64,000 bases of DNA from an uncultured Lachnospiraceae bacterium (GTDB lineage Bacteria; Bacillota; Clostridia; Lachnospirales; Lachnospiraceae): positions 62,001 to 126,000 of the forward strand of contig CAJURQ010000001.1 in the NCBI GenBank assembly GCA_910588955.1, in the 5' to 3' direction. Each line of letters begins with the position of its first letter. The first letter of the stretch is position 1. Below, in pieces: positions 26,500 through 35,026 of the stretch. A program made the translations under genes and the position numbers. A model generated the notes under the pieces. The model was not told where the DNA came from. It was given only the letters and a program-made list of their open reading frames with translations, and did not search any database.

Positions 26500-27279
26500 T
26501 TGGCATATGACTATGAATACTTTAAGAAAGCGGTTTATGACCTTACAAAAATCGATTTAAATGCTTACAAGGAAAAGCAGATGAAGCGCCGGATCGATAC
26601 GCTGATCTCCAAGAATAAAGTTGTCGGATATGACAACTATGTTGCGGTGCTGAAGAACGACAATGCCAGATTTGAAGAGTTTGTCAATTATCTGACCATC
26701 AATGTTTCTGAGTTTTACAGAAATGTGGATCAGTGGCAGCTTTTGGACAAAGATATTTTCCCGGAGCTGATTCAGCGTTACGGTAAGAACTTAAAGATTT
26801 GGAGCGCGGCGTGTTCGACGGGCGACGAGCCGTACTCGCTGGTGATGGCGCTGTCCAGGCATGTGCCGATCAATCAGATTAAGATTTATGCGACGGATCT
26901 GGATAAGCAGGTGATAGAGAAGGCGAAGATGGGGTTGTACGCGGAGAAGAGTCTGGCAGGTGTACCGGCAGACTTGAAGAAGAAGTTCTTTACGAAGGTC
27001 GGTCCTTCCTATCAGATTTCCGATGAGATTAAGAATCGGGTAGAATTTAAGGAACATAATCTGTTAAAGGACAATTATCCGACGGACTTCCATTTGATTG
27101 TGTGCCGTAATGTGTTGATCTACTTTACGGAAGAGGCGAAGGATGAAGTGTTCCGCAAGTTCCAGAAGAGTCTGAGACCCGGTGGATATCTGTTTATCGG
27201 CAGTACCGAGCAGATTATCAACCATAAGGATGTAGGCTTTGAACGGAAAAATTCGTTCTTCTATCAGAAACCAATGTAA
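26500..27279 (+). CDS. cheR: Chemotaxis protein methyltransferase CheR
   Basis: A 259-residue SAM-dependent methyltransferase that methylates glutamates on chemoreceptors. The N-terminal helical domain (residues 1-75; LNAYKEKQMKRRIDTL, NVSEFYRN) is the CheR N-domain. The catalytic domain has the SAM loop IWSAACSTGDEPYSLVMAL and later FHLIVCRNVLIYFTEE. The start is TTG 26500, with GGCGGTGG about 8 bases upstream and no nearby ATG keeping the N-domain whole. It lies 52 bases after rpsA. A structured repeat begins two bases after its stop. With the flagellin this supports a motile, chemotactic cell. Confidence 0.94.
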   Translation: MAYDYEYFKKAVYDLTKIDLNAYKEKQMKRRIDTLISKNKVVGYDNYVAVLKNDNARFEEFVNYLTINVSEFYRNVDQWQLLDKDIFPELIQRYGKNLKIWSAACSTGDEPYSLVMALSRHVPINQIKIYATDLDKQVIEKAKMGLYAEKSLAGVPADLKKKFFTKVGPSYQISDEIKNRVEFKEHNLLKDNYPTDFHLIVCRNVLIYFTEEAKDEVFRKFQKSLRPGGYLFIGSTEQIINHKDVGFERKNSFFYQKPM

Positions 27280-27281
27280 CA

Positions 27282-27375
27282 GAGTGAGAAGTACTTCTAG
27301 CCACTCGCAGCAGAGGCTGCTTCGTGGAGAAGTATTAAGTCTCACTCGGGAGAATGCCAGAAGGCGGCATTCTCC
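27282..27375 (+). repeat. Structured intergenic element, copy 1
   Basis: Stem A is GAGTGAGA (27282-27289) with TCTCACTC (27340-27347). Inside it AGTACTTCT (27290-27298) pairs with AGAAGTATT (27328-27336), and GCAGC/GCTGC (27307-27311, 27316-27320) closes the tip. A second hairpin GGAGAATGCC (27349-27358) / GGCATTCTCC (27366-27375) follows. The same plan with similar sequence recurs at 36941-37035. Confidence 0.85.
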
Positions 27376-27400
27376 TCATATAAAAGCTGATAAGGCAGTG

Positions 27401-27427
27401 AAAGGGCAGCGATTCGTCGCTGCCTTT
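27401..27427 (+). terminator. Bidirectional terminator between cheR and the exonuclease gene
   Basis: AAAGGGCAGCGA (27401-27412) pairs with TCGCTGCCTTT (27417-27427) with one bulged base. With A on one side and T on the other it can work on both strands, which suits the convergent neighbours. Confidence 0.7.
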
Positions 27428-27442
27428 CGTCATGTCTGTGAC

Positions 27443-28546
27443 TCAGTATGTCTTCGCCATCTTTCCGAGCAGATGCTGCGCGTAGCGGGAGAAAAGCTCC
27501 CGGTCCGTCTTTCGCTCGTCGGTGAGTTCAAAGAAAAGATCATGGCTCTTATAATCCCGCTTGAAGAAAGGCTCTACCAGAATATCCCACTGGGGAAGAA
27601 AAAGCCCGTATTTGCGCGTGTAGCAGGTGGCGGCTGTCGCCTGCGTGCGGTGCGACGGATCAACGAAGGAGGACACCGATTTATGGAGGGCGATATCTTC
27701 CTCCGGCAGATAATAGTAATCTTTATAGCTGGCATAGAAATATTTCATTTCCTCCTCGTAAAGCGGTACTTTCAGAATGCCCTCGTTCTTTTCACCGCTG
27801 AAATAGCAGCCGTTTGAAAGGTTGGAGAGGGAGATGGGGAGCGGGGTGGGCAGAGCCAGCTTCATCAGAAGCTCCTGTCTTTCTTGACCATGATAGTCAA
27901 CAAAACTGTTCGCCTGCACCTTTTTCGCGCGGATATTTCCGTTAAACAAATCATAAAATGCCAGAAGAGGAAGAAGCTGCAGCATTCCTTGAATATCGTC
28001 GCTGTTGTGCAAAAGCAGCAGGGCGCGTGTGTCCGGGGAAGGGCTTTCCACATAGTTCCGATAGATTTCGATCAGCTCGCCGCCGTGAAAACGGTCTTCC
28101 CTGTGAATACCGAGAAGGGTCTCCAGCGTTTTCTGCTTGCAGTTTGGCACATGCAGGAAAGCCTTGTAGGGGGAAACGCGTTTGTACAGGTCGATCCCCT
28201 CGAAACGGTCGAAATTGTGCGGCAGCCTGTGCTGTTCGCATTTCTGCAGAAGGTAGGGCAGATCGAAATTATTTCCGTTAAAGTGAATCAGGTGGGTGAA
28301 GGGGCATGCAAAGTCAAAAAAGGAGTTAAGCACGGCGGATTCCTCACCCGGGTTTTCACAGAACCACTGTCGTATCTGCCAGCCTCCCTCCGCGTAAAAA
28401 GCCGCCCCGATCAGGTAGAGCGAGGAGCTTTTCGCGGTGAATCCCGTGGTCTCAATATCTATAAATAATATTTTGTCAAGGGGCGCGGTGCGCTCCAAAG
28501 GATAGCCTATTGTAAAAGATTTCAGATTTTGATTTACGATTTGCAT
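27443..28546 (-). CDS. Ribonuclease H-like DEDDh exonuclease (YprB family)
   Basis: A 367-residue protein with an RNase H-like exonuclease domain at residues 25-190. DIETTG is the first acidic motif (D-x-E), HFNGNNFDLPYL the second, and HNSDDIQGML (His-x3-Asp) the third, giving the DEDDh set. This matches YprB-type proteins of Firmicutes. The C-terminal 170 residues have no motif I recognise. AGGAGGAA lies just upstream of the ATG on this strand. It stands alone between two plus-strand units. The nucleic-acid substrate is unknown. Confidence 0.82.
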   Translation of the reverse strand: MQIVNQNLKSFTIGYPLERTAPLDKILFIDIETTGFTAKSSSLYLIGAAFYAEGGWQIRQWFCENPGEESAVLNSFFDFACPFTHLIHFNGNNFDLPYLLQKCEQHRLPHNFDRFEGIDLYKRVSPYKAFLHVPNCKQKTLETLLGIHREDRFHGGELIEIYRNYVESPSPDTRALLLLHNSDDIQGMLQLLPLLAFYDLFNGNIRAKKVQANSFVDYHGQERQELLMKLALPTPLPISLSNLSNGCYFSGEKNEGILKVPLYEEEMKYFYASYKDYYYLPEEDIALHKSVSSFVDPSHRTQATAATCYTRKYGLFLPQWDILVEPFFKRDYKSHDLFFELTDERKTDRELFSRYAQHLLGKMAKTY

Positions 28547-28688
28547 AAAATTCCTCCATTCTTTTCATCATCTTAACACATTTCTTGAAATTGCAGTAGT
28601 TTTTTTCGTCGAAAAATAGTATATTTATAATAGCGGTTCCATCCGACTTATGATGTGAGCTGAACGGGAAAGGAGCAGGGTTACTGGT

Positions 28689-30005
28689 ATGGCTAAATTA
28701 ACATTTAACGGCGGCATACATCCCTACGACGGGAAGGATTTGTCGAAGGATAAGCCCATCAAGGCTGTGCTGCCCAAGGGAGATCTGGTGTACCCGTTGT
28801 CCCAGCATATCGGCGCGCCCGCGAAACCGATCGTGGAGAAGGGCGATCATGTTTTGACGGGGCAGAAGATTGCGGAGGCGGGCGGTTTTGTTTCCGCGCC
28901 GATTTACGCGACGGTATCGGGTACGGTGAAGGCGATCGAGCCGAGACGTGTGGTCACGGGCGACAGCGTGATGAGCATTATCATTGAGAACGACGGGCTC
29001 TACGAGGAAGTGGAGTATCCGGAGCGCAAGCCTCTCGAGGAGATGACGAGAGAGGAGATTATCGAGTGTGTGAAGGAGGCGGGCATTGTAGGTATGGGCG
29101 GCGCGGGCTTTCCGACGCATGTGAAGCTTTCGCCCAAGGAGCCGGAGAAGATCGACTACGTGATCGCGAACTGTGCGGAGTGCGAACCTTATCTGACTTC
29201 CGATTACCGCAGGATGCTGGAGGAGCCGGAAAAGCTGATCGGGGGTCTTAAAGTTTCCCTGAAGCTGTTTGAGAACGCCAGAGGGATTCTGGCGGTGGAA
29301 GATAATAAACCGGATTGTATCGAGCTTTTAAAAAATCTGACAAAGGACGAGCCGCGCATAAGCGTCAAGGAGCTTAAGACAAAATACCCTCAGGGCGCGG
29401 AGCGGCAGATCATATACGCGACCACGGGTCGTGCCATCAATTCATCCATGCTCCCCGCAGATGCGGGCTGTGTGGTGAACAACGTGGACACGGTGGTTGC
29501 GATTTACCATGCTGTGATCGAGGGAAAGCCTCTGATGAACCGTATTGTTACGGTGACAGGCGACGCCATCGCCAACCCGCAGAACTTTATCGTGCGGATC
29601 GGCACGAACTATCATGAACTGGTGGAGGAGGCGGGCGGCTTTAAGCAGGATCCGGTGAAGATCGTGTCCGGCGGTCCCATGATGGGTTTCGCCCTCTTCG
29701 GGCTGGATGTGCCGACTACAAAGACGGCTTCGGCGCTTCTTTGTCTCACGGAGGACGAGGTGTCACGCATGGAGCCTTCCGCCTGCATCAACTGCGGACG
29801 CTGCGTGGAGGTATGCCCGGGCAGAGTGGTTCCGAGGCTCTTGGCGGATTATGCGGAGCATTATGAGGAAGAGGAATTTCTTTCCCACAACGGCATGGAG
29901 TGCTGCGAGTGCGGCTGCTGCAGCTTTGTCTGCCCGGCGAAGAGACCGCTGACGCAGACCATCAAATCCATGCGTAAGATGCAGCTTGCCAAGAAGAAAA
30001 AATAG
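28689..30005 (+). CDS. rnfC: Rnf electron transport complex subunit C
   Basis: A 438-residue peripheral subunit and first gene of the six-gene rnf operon. RnfC carries the NADH/FMN-binding part and two [4Fe-4S] clusters. An N-terminal barrel-sandwich region (GDHVLTGQKIAEAGGFVSAPI) is followed by the NuoF-like segment GMGGAGFPTHVKL, with AECEPYLTSD typical of the FMN site. The C-terminal ferredoxin part has CINCGRCVEVCP and CCECGCCSFVCPAKRPL. It oxidises or reduces NAD at the cytoplasmic face. AAAGGAGCAGGG lies about 8 bases before the ATG. Confidence 0.96.
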   Translation: MAKLTFNGGIHPYDGKDLSKDKPIKAVLPKGDLVYPLSQHIGAPAKPIVEKGDHVLTGQKIAEAGGFVSAPIYATVSGTVKAIEPRRVVTGDSVMSIIIENDGLYEEVEYPERKPLEEMTREEIIECVKEAGIVGMGGAGFPTHVKLSPKEPEKIDYVIANCAECEPYLTSDYRRMLEEPEKLIGGLKVSLKLFENARGILAVEDNKPDCIELLKNLTKDEPRISVKELKTKYPQGAERQIIYATTGRAINSSMLPADAGCVVNNVDTVVAIYHAVIEGKPLMNRIVTVTGDAIANPQNFIVRIGTNYHELVEEAGGFKQDPVKIVSGGPMMGFALFGLDVPTTKTASALLCLTEDEVSRMEPSACINCGRCVEVCPGRVVPRLLADYAEHYEEEEFLSHNGMECCECGCCSFVCPAKRPLTQTIKSMRKMQLAKKKK

Positions 30006-30034
30006 TAGAAATAAAAGGAGCATAGACTGAAGAG

Positions 30035-30967
30035 ATGAATGATTTAATGAAAGTGTCTTCCAATCCTCATGTCAGATCGAAGTCCACTACGAGCAGCATC
30101 ATGCTGACCGTGGTGATCGCCCTTCTTCCGGCAGCCGGATTCGGAATTTACAACTTCGGACCGAAGGCGCTTGCGCTGATCCTTGTGACAGTGGCGTCCA
30201 CGGTATTTACGGAGTTTGTGTTTGAGAAGATCTGTAAAAAGAAAGTGACGATAGGAGATTATTCTGCAGTGGTGACAGGGCTTTTGCTGGCATTGAACCT
30301 GCCTGTTTCAGCGCCCTGGTGGATCGGAGTGGTGGGCGGCGTGTTCGCCATTCTGGTAGTCAAGATGCTGTTTGGGGGACTGGGACAGAACTTTATGAAT
30401 CCGGCGCTTGGCGCGCGGTGTTTCCTGCTGATTTCCTTTACCTCCATCATGACGAACTTTGACTGCGACGCCTACACGGGGGCGACGCCCCTCGCCGCGT
30501 TAAAGAGCGGGGAGTCTGTCAACATCCTGAATATGGTGATCGGGCGCACGGCGGGAACCATCGGTGAGACGTCCATGATTGCCATTGTGATCGGCGCCTG
30601 TATTCTGATTTTGTTCGGTATCATCGATCTGCGGATTCCGGGTACATACATTGTGACGCTGGCTGTTTTCGTGAGCCTTTTCGGCGGCAGGGGCTTTGAC
30701 TGGCCGTACATATCCGCCCATCTTTCAGGCGGCGGTCTGATGCTCGGCGCATTCTTTATGGCGACGGACTATGTGACCAGACCGATCACGAAAAAAGGGC
30801 AGTATGTATACGGCGTACTGCTTGGCGTTTTGACGGGGATTTTCCGTATCTTCGGTCCCTCCGCGGAGGGTGTGTCCTACGCCATCATCATCGGCAACCT
30901 CTTAGTGCCGCTGATTGAGAAGGTCACTCTTCCGAAAGCATTTGGGAAAGGGGGAGAGAAGGCATGA
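30035..30967 (+). CDS. rnfD: Rnf complex subunit D
   Basis: A 310-residue membrane protein with about nine hydrophobic segments, homologous to NqrB. AYTGATPLAALK holds the S/T-GAT motif whose threonine receives FMN covalently in studied RnfD proteins. NPALGARCFLL and FFMATDYVTRPITKKG are other family marks. It overlaps rnfG by four bases (ATGA), so translation is coupled. An ApbE-type flavin transferase that could do the FMN attachment is encoded at about 58.1-59.2 kb. Confidence 0.95.
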   Translation: MNDLMKVSSNPHVRSKSTTSSIMLTVVIALLPAAGFGIYNFGPKALALILVTVASTVFTEFVFEKICKKKVTIGDYSAVVTGLLLALNLPVSAPWWIGVVGGVFAILVVKMLFGGLGQNFMNPALGARCFLLISFTSIMTNFDCDAYTGATPLAALKSGESVNILNMVIGRTAGTIGETSMIAIVIGACILILFGIIDLRIPGTYIVTLAVFVSLFGGRGFDWPYISAHLSGGGLMLGAFFMATDYVTRPITKKGQYVYGVLLGVLTGIFRIFGPSAEGVSYAIIIGNLLVPLIEKVTLPKAFGKGGEKA

Positions 30968-31566
30968 AGGAAATGATGAAAAATACAGGGATTCTGCTGG
31001 CGATCACGCTGATTGCGGGACTGCTTCTCGGATTGGTTTATCAGGTGACGAAGAACCCCATTGCTGAACAGGAAGCGAAGGCGAAGGAGGCGGCATGTCA
31101 GGAAGTATTTCAGGATGCACCGTCATTTGCCATGATCGGCGTGGAAGCGCTGCCTGCAGGCTGGAACGAGGAAGGCTATGCGCAGGAGAGCGTCGACGAG
31201 GTGATGGAGGCGAAGGACGGCTCCGGTGAACTGTTGGGCTATGTGATCACGGTGACGACGAAGGAAGGCTACGGCGGCGACATTCAGTTTTCCGTCGGCG
31301 TGCGTCTGGACGGGACAGTGAACGGCATATCGATTCTGTCTATCTCCGAGACGGCGGGTCTCGGTATGCAGGCGGAAGCCGTGTTAAAGCCGCAGTTTGC
31401 GGGTAAGAATGTGGAAAAATTTGCCTATACCAAAAACGGCGCGTTGGCGGACAATGAGATTGACGCGATTTCCGGCGCGACTATCACGACAAATGCAGTG
31501 ACCAATGGGGTCAACGCGGGCTTATACTATTTCCAGACAGTGTTGGGAGGAGGTGACGGACAATGA
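30964..31566 (+). CDS. rnfG: Rnf complex subunit G (covalent FMN protein)
   Basis: A 200-residue protein with one N-terminal membrane helix (ILLAITLIAGLLLGLVY) and an outer FMN-binding domain. DAISGATITTNAV contains the SGAT(x)T flavinylation motif, the site of covalent FMN linkage by ApbE. GYGGDIQFSVGV and SETAGLGMQ are conserved in the FMN-bind domain. It passes electrons within the complex. It overlaps both neighbours by four bases. Confidence 0.95.
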   Translation: MKEMMKNTGILLAITLIAGLLLGLVYQVTKNPIAEQEAKAKEAACQEVFQDAPSFAMIGVEALPAGWNEEGYAQESVDEVMEAKDGSGELLGYVITVTTKEGYGGDIQFSVGVRLDGTVNGISILSISETAGLGMQAEAVLKPQFAGKNVEKFAYTKNGALADNEIDAISGATITTNAVTNGVNAGLYYFQTVLGGGDGQ

Positions 31567-32318
31567 GCCAGATCGATGAAAAGGAAGTAAAACGGGAAAA
31601 TCCGGTGACGGAGCGGTTACTAAACGGTATCGTGAAAGAAAATCCAACCTTTGTTCTGATGCTGGGCATGTGTCCTACGCTGGCGGTGACAACCTCGGCG
31701 ATCAACGGGCTCGGCATGGGGCTGACGACCATGGTGGTGCTTGCGCTGAGCAACGTGTTTATTTCCCTGCTTCGAGGCATCATTCCGGATAAGGTGAGAA
31801 TCCCGGCTTTTATCGTGATTATCGCCTCCTTTGTGACTATGGTGGAGCTGCTTTTGCAGGGCTTTATCCCCTTCCTCTATGACGCGCTTGGCATTTACAT
31901 TCCGCTGATCGTGGTAAACTGTATTATCCTTGGGCGCGCGGAGGCGTACGCTTACAAAAATCCTGTGATTCCGTCACTGTTTGACGGCATCGGCATGGGA
32001 CTCGGCTTTTCCGTGGCGCTGACCTGTATCGGCGCGGTGAGAGAGCTTCTGGGCGCGGGAGAGATTTTCGGCATTCATGTGATGCCTGACAGCTTCGTGC
32101 CGGTGAGCATCTTTATCATGGCGCCGGGCGCGTTCTTCGTACTTGCGCTTCTGACGGCGATCCAGAATAAGGTGAAGATTGCCGGAGAGCGGAAAGGAAA
32201 GGATATGTCAAAGATCCAGTCCGGCTGCGGAAACGACTGTCTGAACTGTGCGGACACGGGCTGCGCAAAACGTCTGATTGACGAAACGAAGGGAGAGGAG
32301 GAGAAGAAGAATGATTAA
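31563..32318 (+). CDS. rnfE: Rnf complex subunit E, with a C-terminal cysteine-rich tail
   Basis: A 251-residue membrane subunit with six hydrophobic segments, homologous to NqrD. NPTFVLMLGMCPTLAVT and PLIVVNCIILGRAEAYA hold the conserved cysteines placed in the membrane that bind the [2Fe-2S] cluster together with RnfA. After the last helix a soluble tail of about 45 residues has CGNDCLNCADTGC, four cysteines with ferredoxin-like spacing. E. coli-type RnfE ends soon after the last helix, so the tail may hold an extra metal. It overlaps rnfA by eight bases. Confidence 0.94.
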   Translation: MSQIDEKEVKRENPVTERLLNGIVKENPTFVLMLGMCPTLAVTTSAINGLGMGLTTMVVLALSNVFISLLRGIIPDKVRIPAFIVIIASFVTMVELLLQGFIPFLYDALGIYIPLIVVNCIILGRAEAYAYKNPVIPSLFDGIGMGLGFSVALTCIGAVRELLGAGEIFGIHVMPDSFVPVSIFIMAPGAFFVLALLTAIQNKVKIAGERKGKDMSKIQSGCGNDCLNCADTGCAKRLIDETKGEEEKKND

Positions 32319-32889
32319 AGAATTGTTGGTGATTTTGATTGCGTCCTCCCTTGTCAATAATGTGGTGTTAAGTCAGTTTCTGGGGCTGTGCCCCTTCCTT
32401 GGCGTGTCCAAGAAGACGGAGACGGCGACAGGTATGGGCGTGGCGGTTATCTTTGTCATAACGCTTGCATCGGCGGTGGCGGGAGCGATCTACCAGTTCA
32501 TCCTGCAGCCTTTTCACATCGAATATTTACAGACCATTGTTTTCATTCTGGTCATCGCGGCGCTTGTACAGTTTGTGGAGATGTTCTTGAAGAAATTCAT
32601 TCCGGGGCTGTATCAGTCGCTGGGTGTGTACCTGCCCCTGATCACCACCAACTGCGCGGTGCTTGGCGTGGCGCTGACCAATGTGCAGAAGAACTACGGT
32701 ATTCTGACCGGCGTAGTCAACGGCTTTGCGACGGCAGTCGGCTTCACCATTTCCATTATTATTCTGGCGGGAATCCGGGAGAAGCTTAAGTACAATGATA
32801 TACCGGAATCCTTTCAGGGGATGCCGATTGTGCTGGTGACGGCAGGATTGATGGCGATTGCGTTCTGCGGATTTTCTGGACTGCTTTAG
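32311..32889 (+). CDS. rnfA: Rnf complex subunit A
   Basis: A 192-residue membrane subunit with six helices, homologous to NqrE and RnfE. SQFLGLCPFLGVSKK and TTNCAVLGVAL carry the paired cysteines of the intramembrane iron-sulfur site. ATG 32311 is chosen because GGAGGAGAAG stands directly upstream and the known RnfA N-terminus (MIKELLVILIASSLVNNVVL) starts there. Confidence 0.95.
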   Translation: MIKELLVILIASSLVNNVVLSQFLGLCPFLGVSKKTETATGMGVAVIFVITLASAVAGAIYQFILQPFHIEYLQTIVFILVIAALVQFVEMFLKKFIPGLYQSLGVYLPLITTNCAVLGVALTNVQKNYGILTGVVNGFATAVGFTISIIILAGIREKLKYNDIPESFQGMPIVLVTAGLMAIAFCGFSGLL

Positions 32890-32901
32890 GGGGAGGTTAA
32901 T

Positions 32902-33693
32902 ATGAATATAGCGGGAATTTTGATGGCTACGGGGATTGTGGGAGCGGTCGGCTTATTCGTCGGTTTGTTCCTCGGCGTGGCCGGTATCAAGTTTAAAGTA
33001 GATGTGGATGAGAGGGAGGAGGCGATTCTGGGCGTTCTTCCGGGAAATAACTGCGGCGGCTGCGGCTACGCAGGCTGTTCCGGGCTGGCAGCTGCGATTG
33101 TAAAGGGGGAGGCGCCCACAAACGCCTGCCCCGTGGGTGGCGAGAAAGTGGGCGCGCAGGTGGCGCAGATCATGGGCGTGGAGGCAGGCGAGAGCGTGCG
33201 CATGGTAGCTTTTGTCAAGTGCCGGGGAGATAAGGAACGCACCCGCGTGGACTATGATTATACGGGCATTGAGGACTGCGCGATGGTGGCATTCGTGCCG
33301 AACGGCGGACCGAAATCCTGTAACGACGGCTGTCTCGGTTTCGGCAGCTGTGTGAAGGCATGTCCTTTCGACGCGATCCATGTGGTAAACGGTGTTGCCG
33401 TAGTGGATAAGGAAGCGTGCAAGGCGTGCGGCAAATGTGTGGCGGCATGTCCGAAGCACCTGATTGAGCTGATTCCCTACGACGCGAAGCATGTGGTGGC
33501 GTGCAGCTCCAAGGAGAAGGGTCCTGTGACCATGAAAGTGTGCGATGTGGGCTGTATCGCCTGCCAGCTCTGTAAGAGGAACTGCCCGGCGGACGCGATC
33601 GTGATTGAGGATTTCCACGCGATTATCGATCAGGAGAAATGTACCGGGTGCGGAACCTGTAAGGAGAAATGCCCGAAGAAGGTTATCGTATAG
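32902..33693 (+). CDS. rnfB: Rnf complex subunit B (ferredoxin-type entry subunit)
   Basis: A 263-residue iron-sulfur protein, probably the point where reduced ferredoxin gives electrons to the complex. One N-terminal membrane helix is followed by NNCGGCGYAGCSGLA...NACPVGG, the four-cysteine RnfB cluster. Several CxxCxxCxxxCP sets follow (GFGSCVKACPFD, CKACGKCVAACP, CIACQLCKRNCP, CTGCGTCKEKCP). It is the last rnf gene; the order C-D-G-E-A-B is the usual clostridial one. The kinase gene starts 19 bases after its stop with no terminator between them. Confidence 0.96.
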   Translation: MNIAGILMATGIVGAVGLFVGLFLGVAGIKFKVDVDEREEAILGVLPGNNCGGCGYAGCSGLAAAIVKGEAPTNACPVGGEKVGAQVAQIMGVEAGESVRMVAFVKCRGDKERTRVDYDYTGIEDCAMVAFVPNGGPKSCNDGCLGFGSCVKACPFDAIHVVNGVAVVDKEACKACGKCVAACPKHLIELIPYDAKHVVACSSKEKGPVTMKVCDVGCIACQLCKRNCPADAIVIEDFHAIIDQEKCTGCGTCKEKCPKKVIV

Positions 33694-33712
33694 AAAATGG
33701 GGGAACGGCAAC

Positions 33713-35011
33713 ATGGATGGACAGTTGAAAAGCGGGACGGTTCTCACTGCCGAGAGCGGCAGTAAATATACGGTAAAGCAGCTTCTTGGCGCCGGCGGGC
33801 AGGGGGAAGTGTATTCGGTGGAGTCCGGGAATAAGCTGTATGCCCTTAAGTGGTATTATAAGAATACCGCCACCAAAAACCAGAAGGAAATTTTGGATAA
33901 TCTGATCCAGAGCGGCGCGCCGGACGACTCTTTCCTGTGGCCGCAGGATATGATTTTCCGTGCCTTTGGGGAATCTTTCGGTTACATTATGCCGCTTCGC
34001 CCGAAGAATTACCGCAGCATTGTGGATATGATGAAGAGAAAGGCGGAGCCTTCTTTTTACTGCCTGTGCAGAGCCGCTTATCATCTGACCAGAGGATATA
34101 ACGCGCTGCATGGGAAAGGCTACAGCTACCGCGATATTTCTTTTGGCAATGTATTTTTCGATCCCGACACGGGCGACGTTCTGATCTGTGATAACGATAA
34201 TGTTTCCTACAACGGCGCGAAGACGGGCGTGTACGGCACGCCCCGGTTTATGGCGCCTGAGATTGTGACGGGGAAAGCGAAGCCGTCGCGCAATACCGAT
34301 CTCTTTTCTCTGGCGGTGCTGCTCTTTTATATGTTTATGCTGAACCACCCGCTGGAGGGCAGGAGAGAGGCGAAGATCAAATGCATGGATATTCATGCCA
34401 TGAATATGCTGTACGGGACCGATCCGCTGTTTATCTTTGACCCGGACAACAGCGACAACAGACCCCTTGCCGGGTATCAGGACAACGCTCTGATTTTCTG
34501 GGATTTGTACCCACAGCATCTGCGGGATCTGTTTACCACCTCCTTTACCGTGGGGCTTGCGCAGCCGAACCGCCGGATTACCGAAGGGAAATGGATGGAG
34601 ACCTTCGCGAATCTCATGTCCGGCATTATGCGCTGTCCAAACTGCGGCAGCGAAGTCTTCTATGATGTGCAGAAGGAGGAAAAGGGTGTCGCGCACACGT
34701 GCTGGGGCTGTCAGAATGCGGTGACCGTTCCGCCTAAGATCGTGATCGGAAAAAGCGCCGTTCTGCTTATGTCCAACACGAAATTGTATCGGCACCATAT
34801 CGAGGGCAATTATGATATGGAAACGATTGTCGGAGAAGTGGTGCAGAATCCCGAGAACCCGAAGCTGTGGGGGATGAAAAACCTGTCCGGGGATAACTGG
34901 ACTTACAGCAAGGCGGACGGCACGCAGATTCCCGTACCGCAGGGGCGTTCGGCGGCGATTGTCAAGGATACGAAGATTGACTTCGGACAGCTGACGGGAG
35001 AATTTCATTGA
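33713..35011 (+). CDS. Atypical protein kinase with C-terminal zinc ribbon (TerY-P triad kinase)
   Basis: A 432-residue cytoplasmic protein. The kinase domain (about residues 15-290) has the glycine loop LGAGGQGEVYSV, the ATP lysine in YALKWYYK, and a catalytic loop YRDISFGN (Asp141) in place of HRDxxxxN. DND (Asp160) stands in place of DFG, and GTPRFMAPEI serves as the activation segment end. A zinc ribbon follows: CPNC near residue 308 and CWGC near residue 331. The last 90 residues form a beta-rich domain of unknown type. Kinases of this build accompany TerY-type vWA and PP2C genes, here both downstream. ATG 33713 follows GGGGGAACGG. It may be co-transcribed with rnfB by readthrough. Confidence 0.82.
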   Translation: MDGQLKSGTVLTAESGSKYTVKQLLGAGGQGEVYSVESGNKLYALKWYYKNTATKNQKEILDNLIQSGAPDDSFLWPQDMIFRAFGESFGYIMPLRPKNYRSIVDMMKRKAEPSFYCLCRAAYHLTRGYNALHGKGYSYRDISFGNVFFDPDTGDVLICDNDNVSYNGAKTGVYGTPRFMAPEIVTGKAKPSRNTDLFSLAVLLFYMFMLNHPLEGRREAKIKCMDIHAMNMLYGTDPLFIFDPDNSDNRPLAGYQDNALIFWDLYPQHLRDLFTTSFTVGLAQPNRRITEGKWMETFANLMSGIMRCPNCGSEVFYDVQKEEKGVAHTCWGCQNAVTVPPKIVIGKSAVLLMSNTKLYRHHIEGNYDMETIVGEVVQNPENPKLWGMKNLSGDNWTYSKADGTQIPVPQGRSAAIVKDTKIDFGQLTGEFH

Positions 35012-35026
35012 GGGGCATAAACGGGT

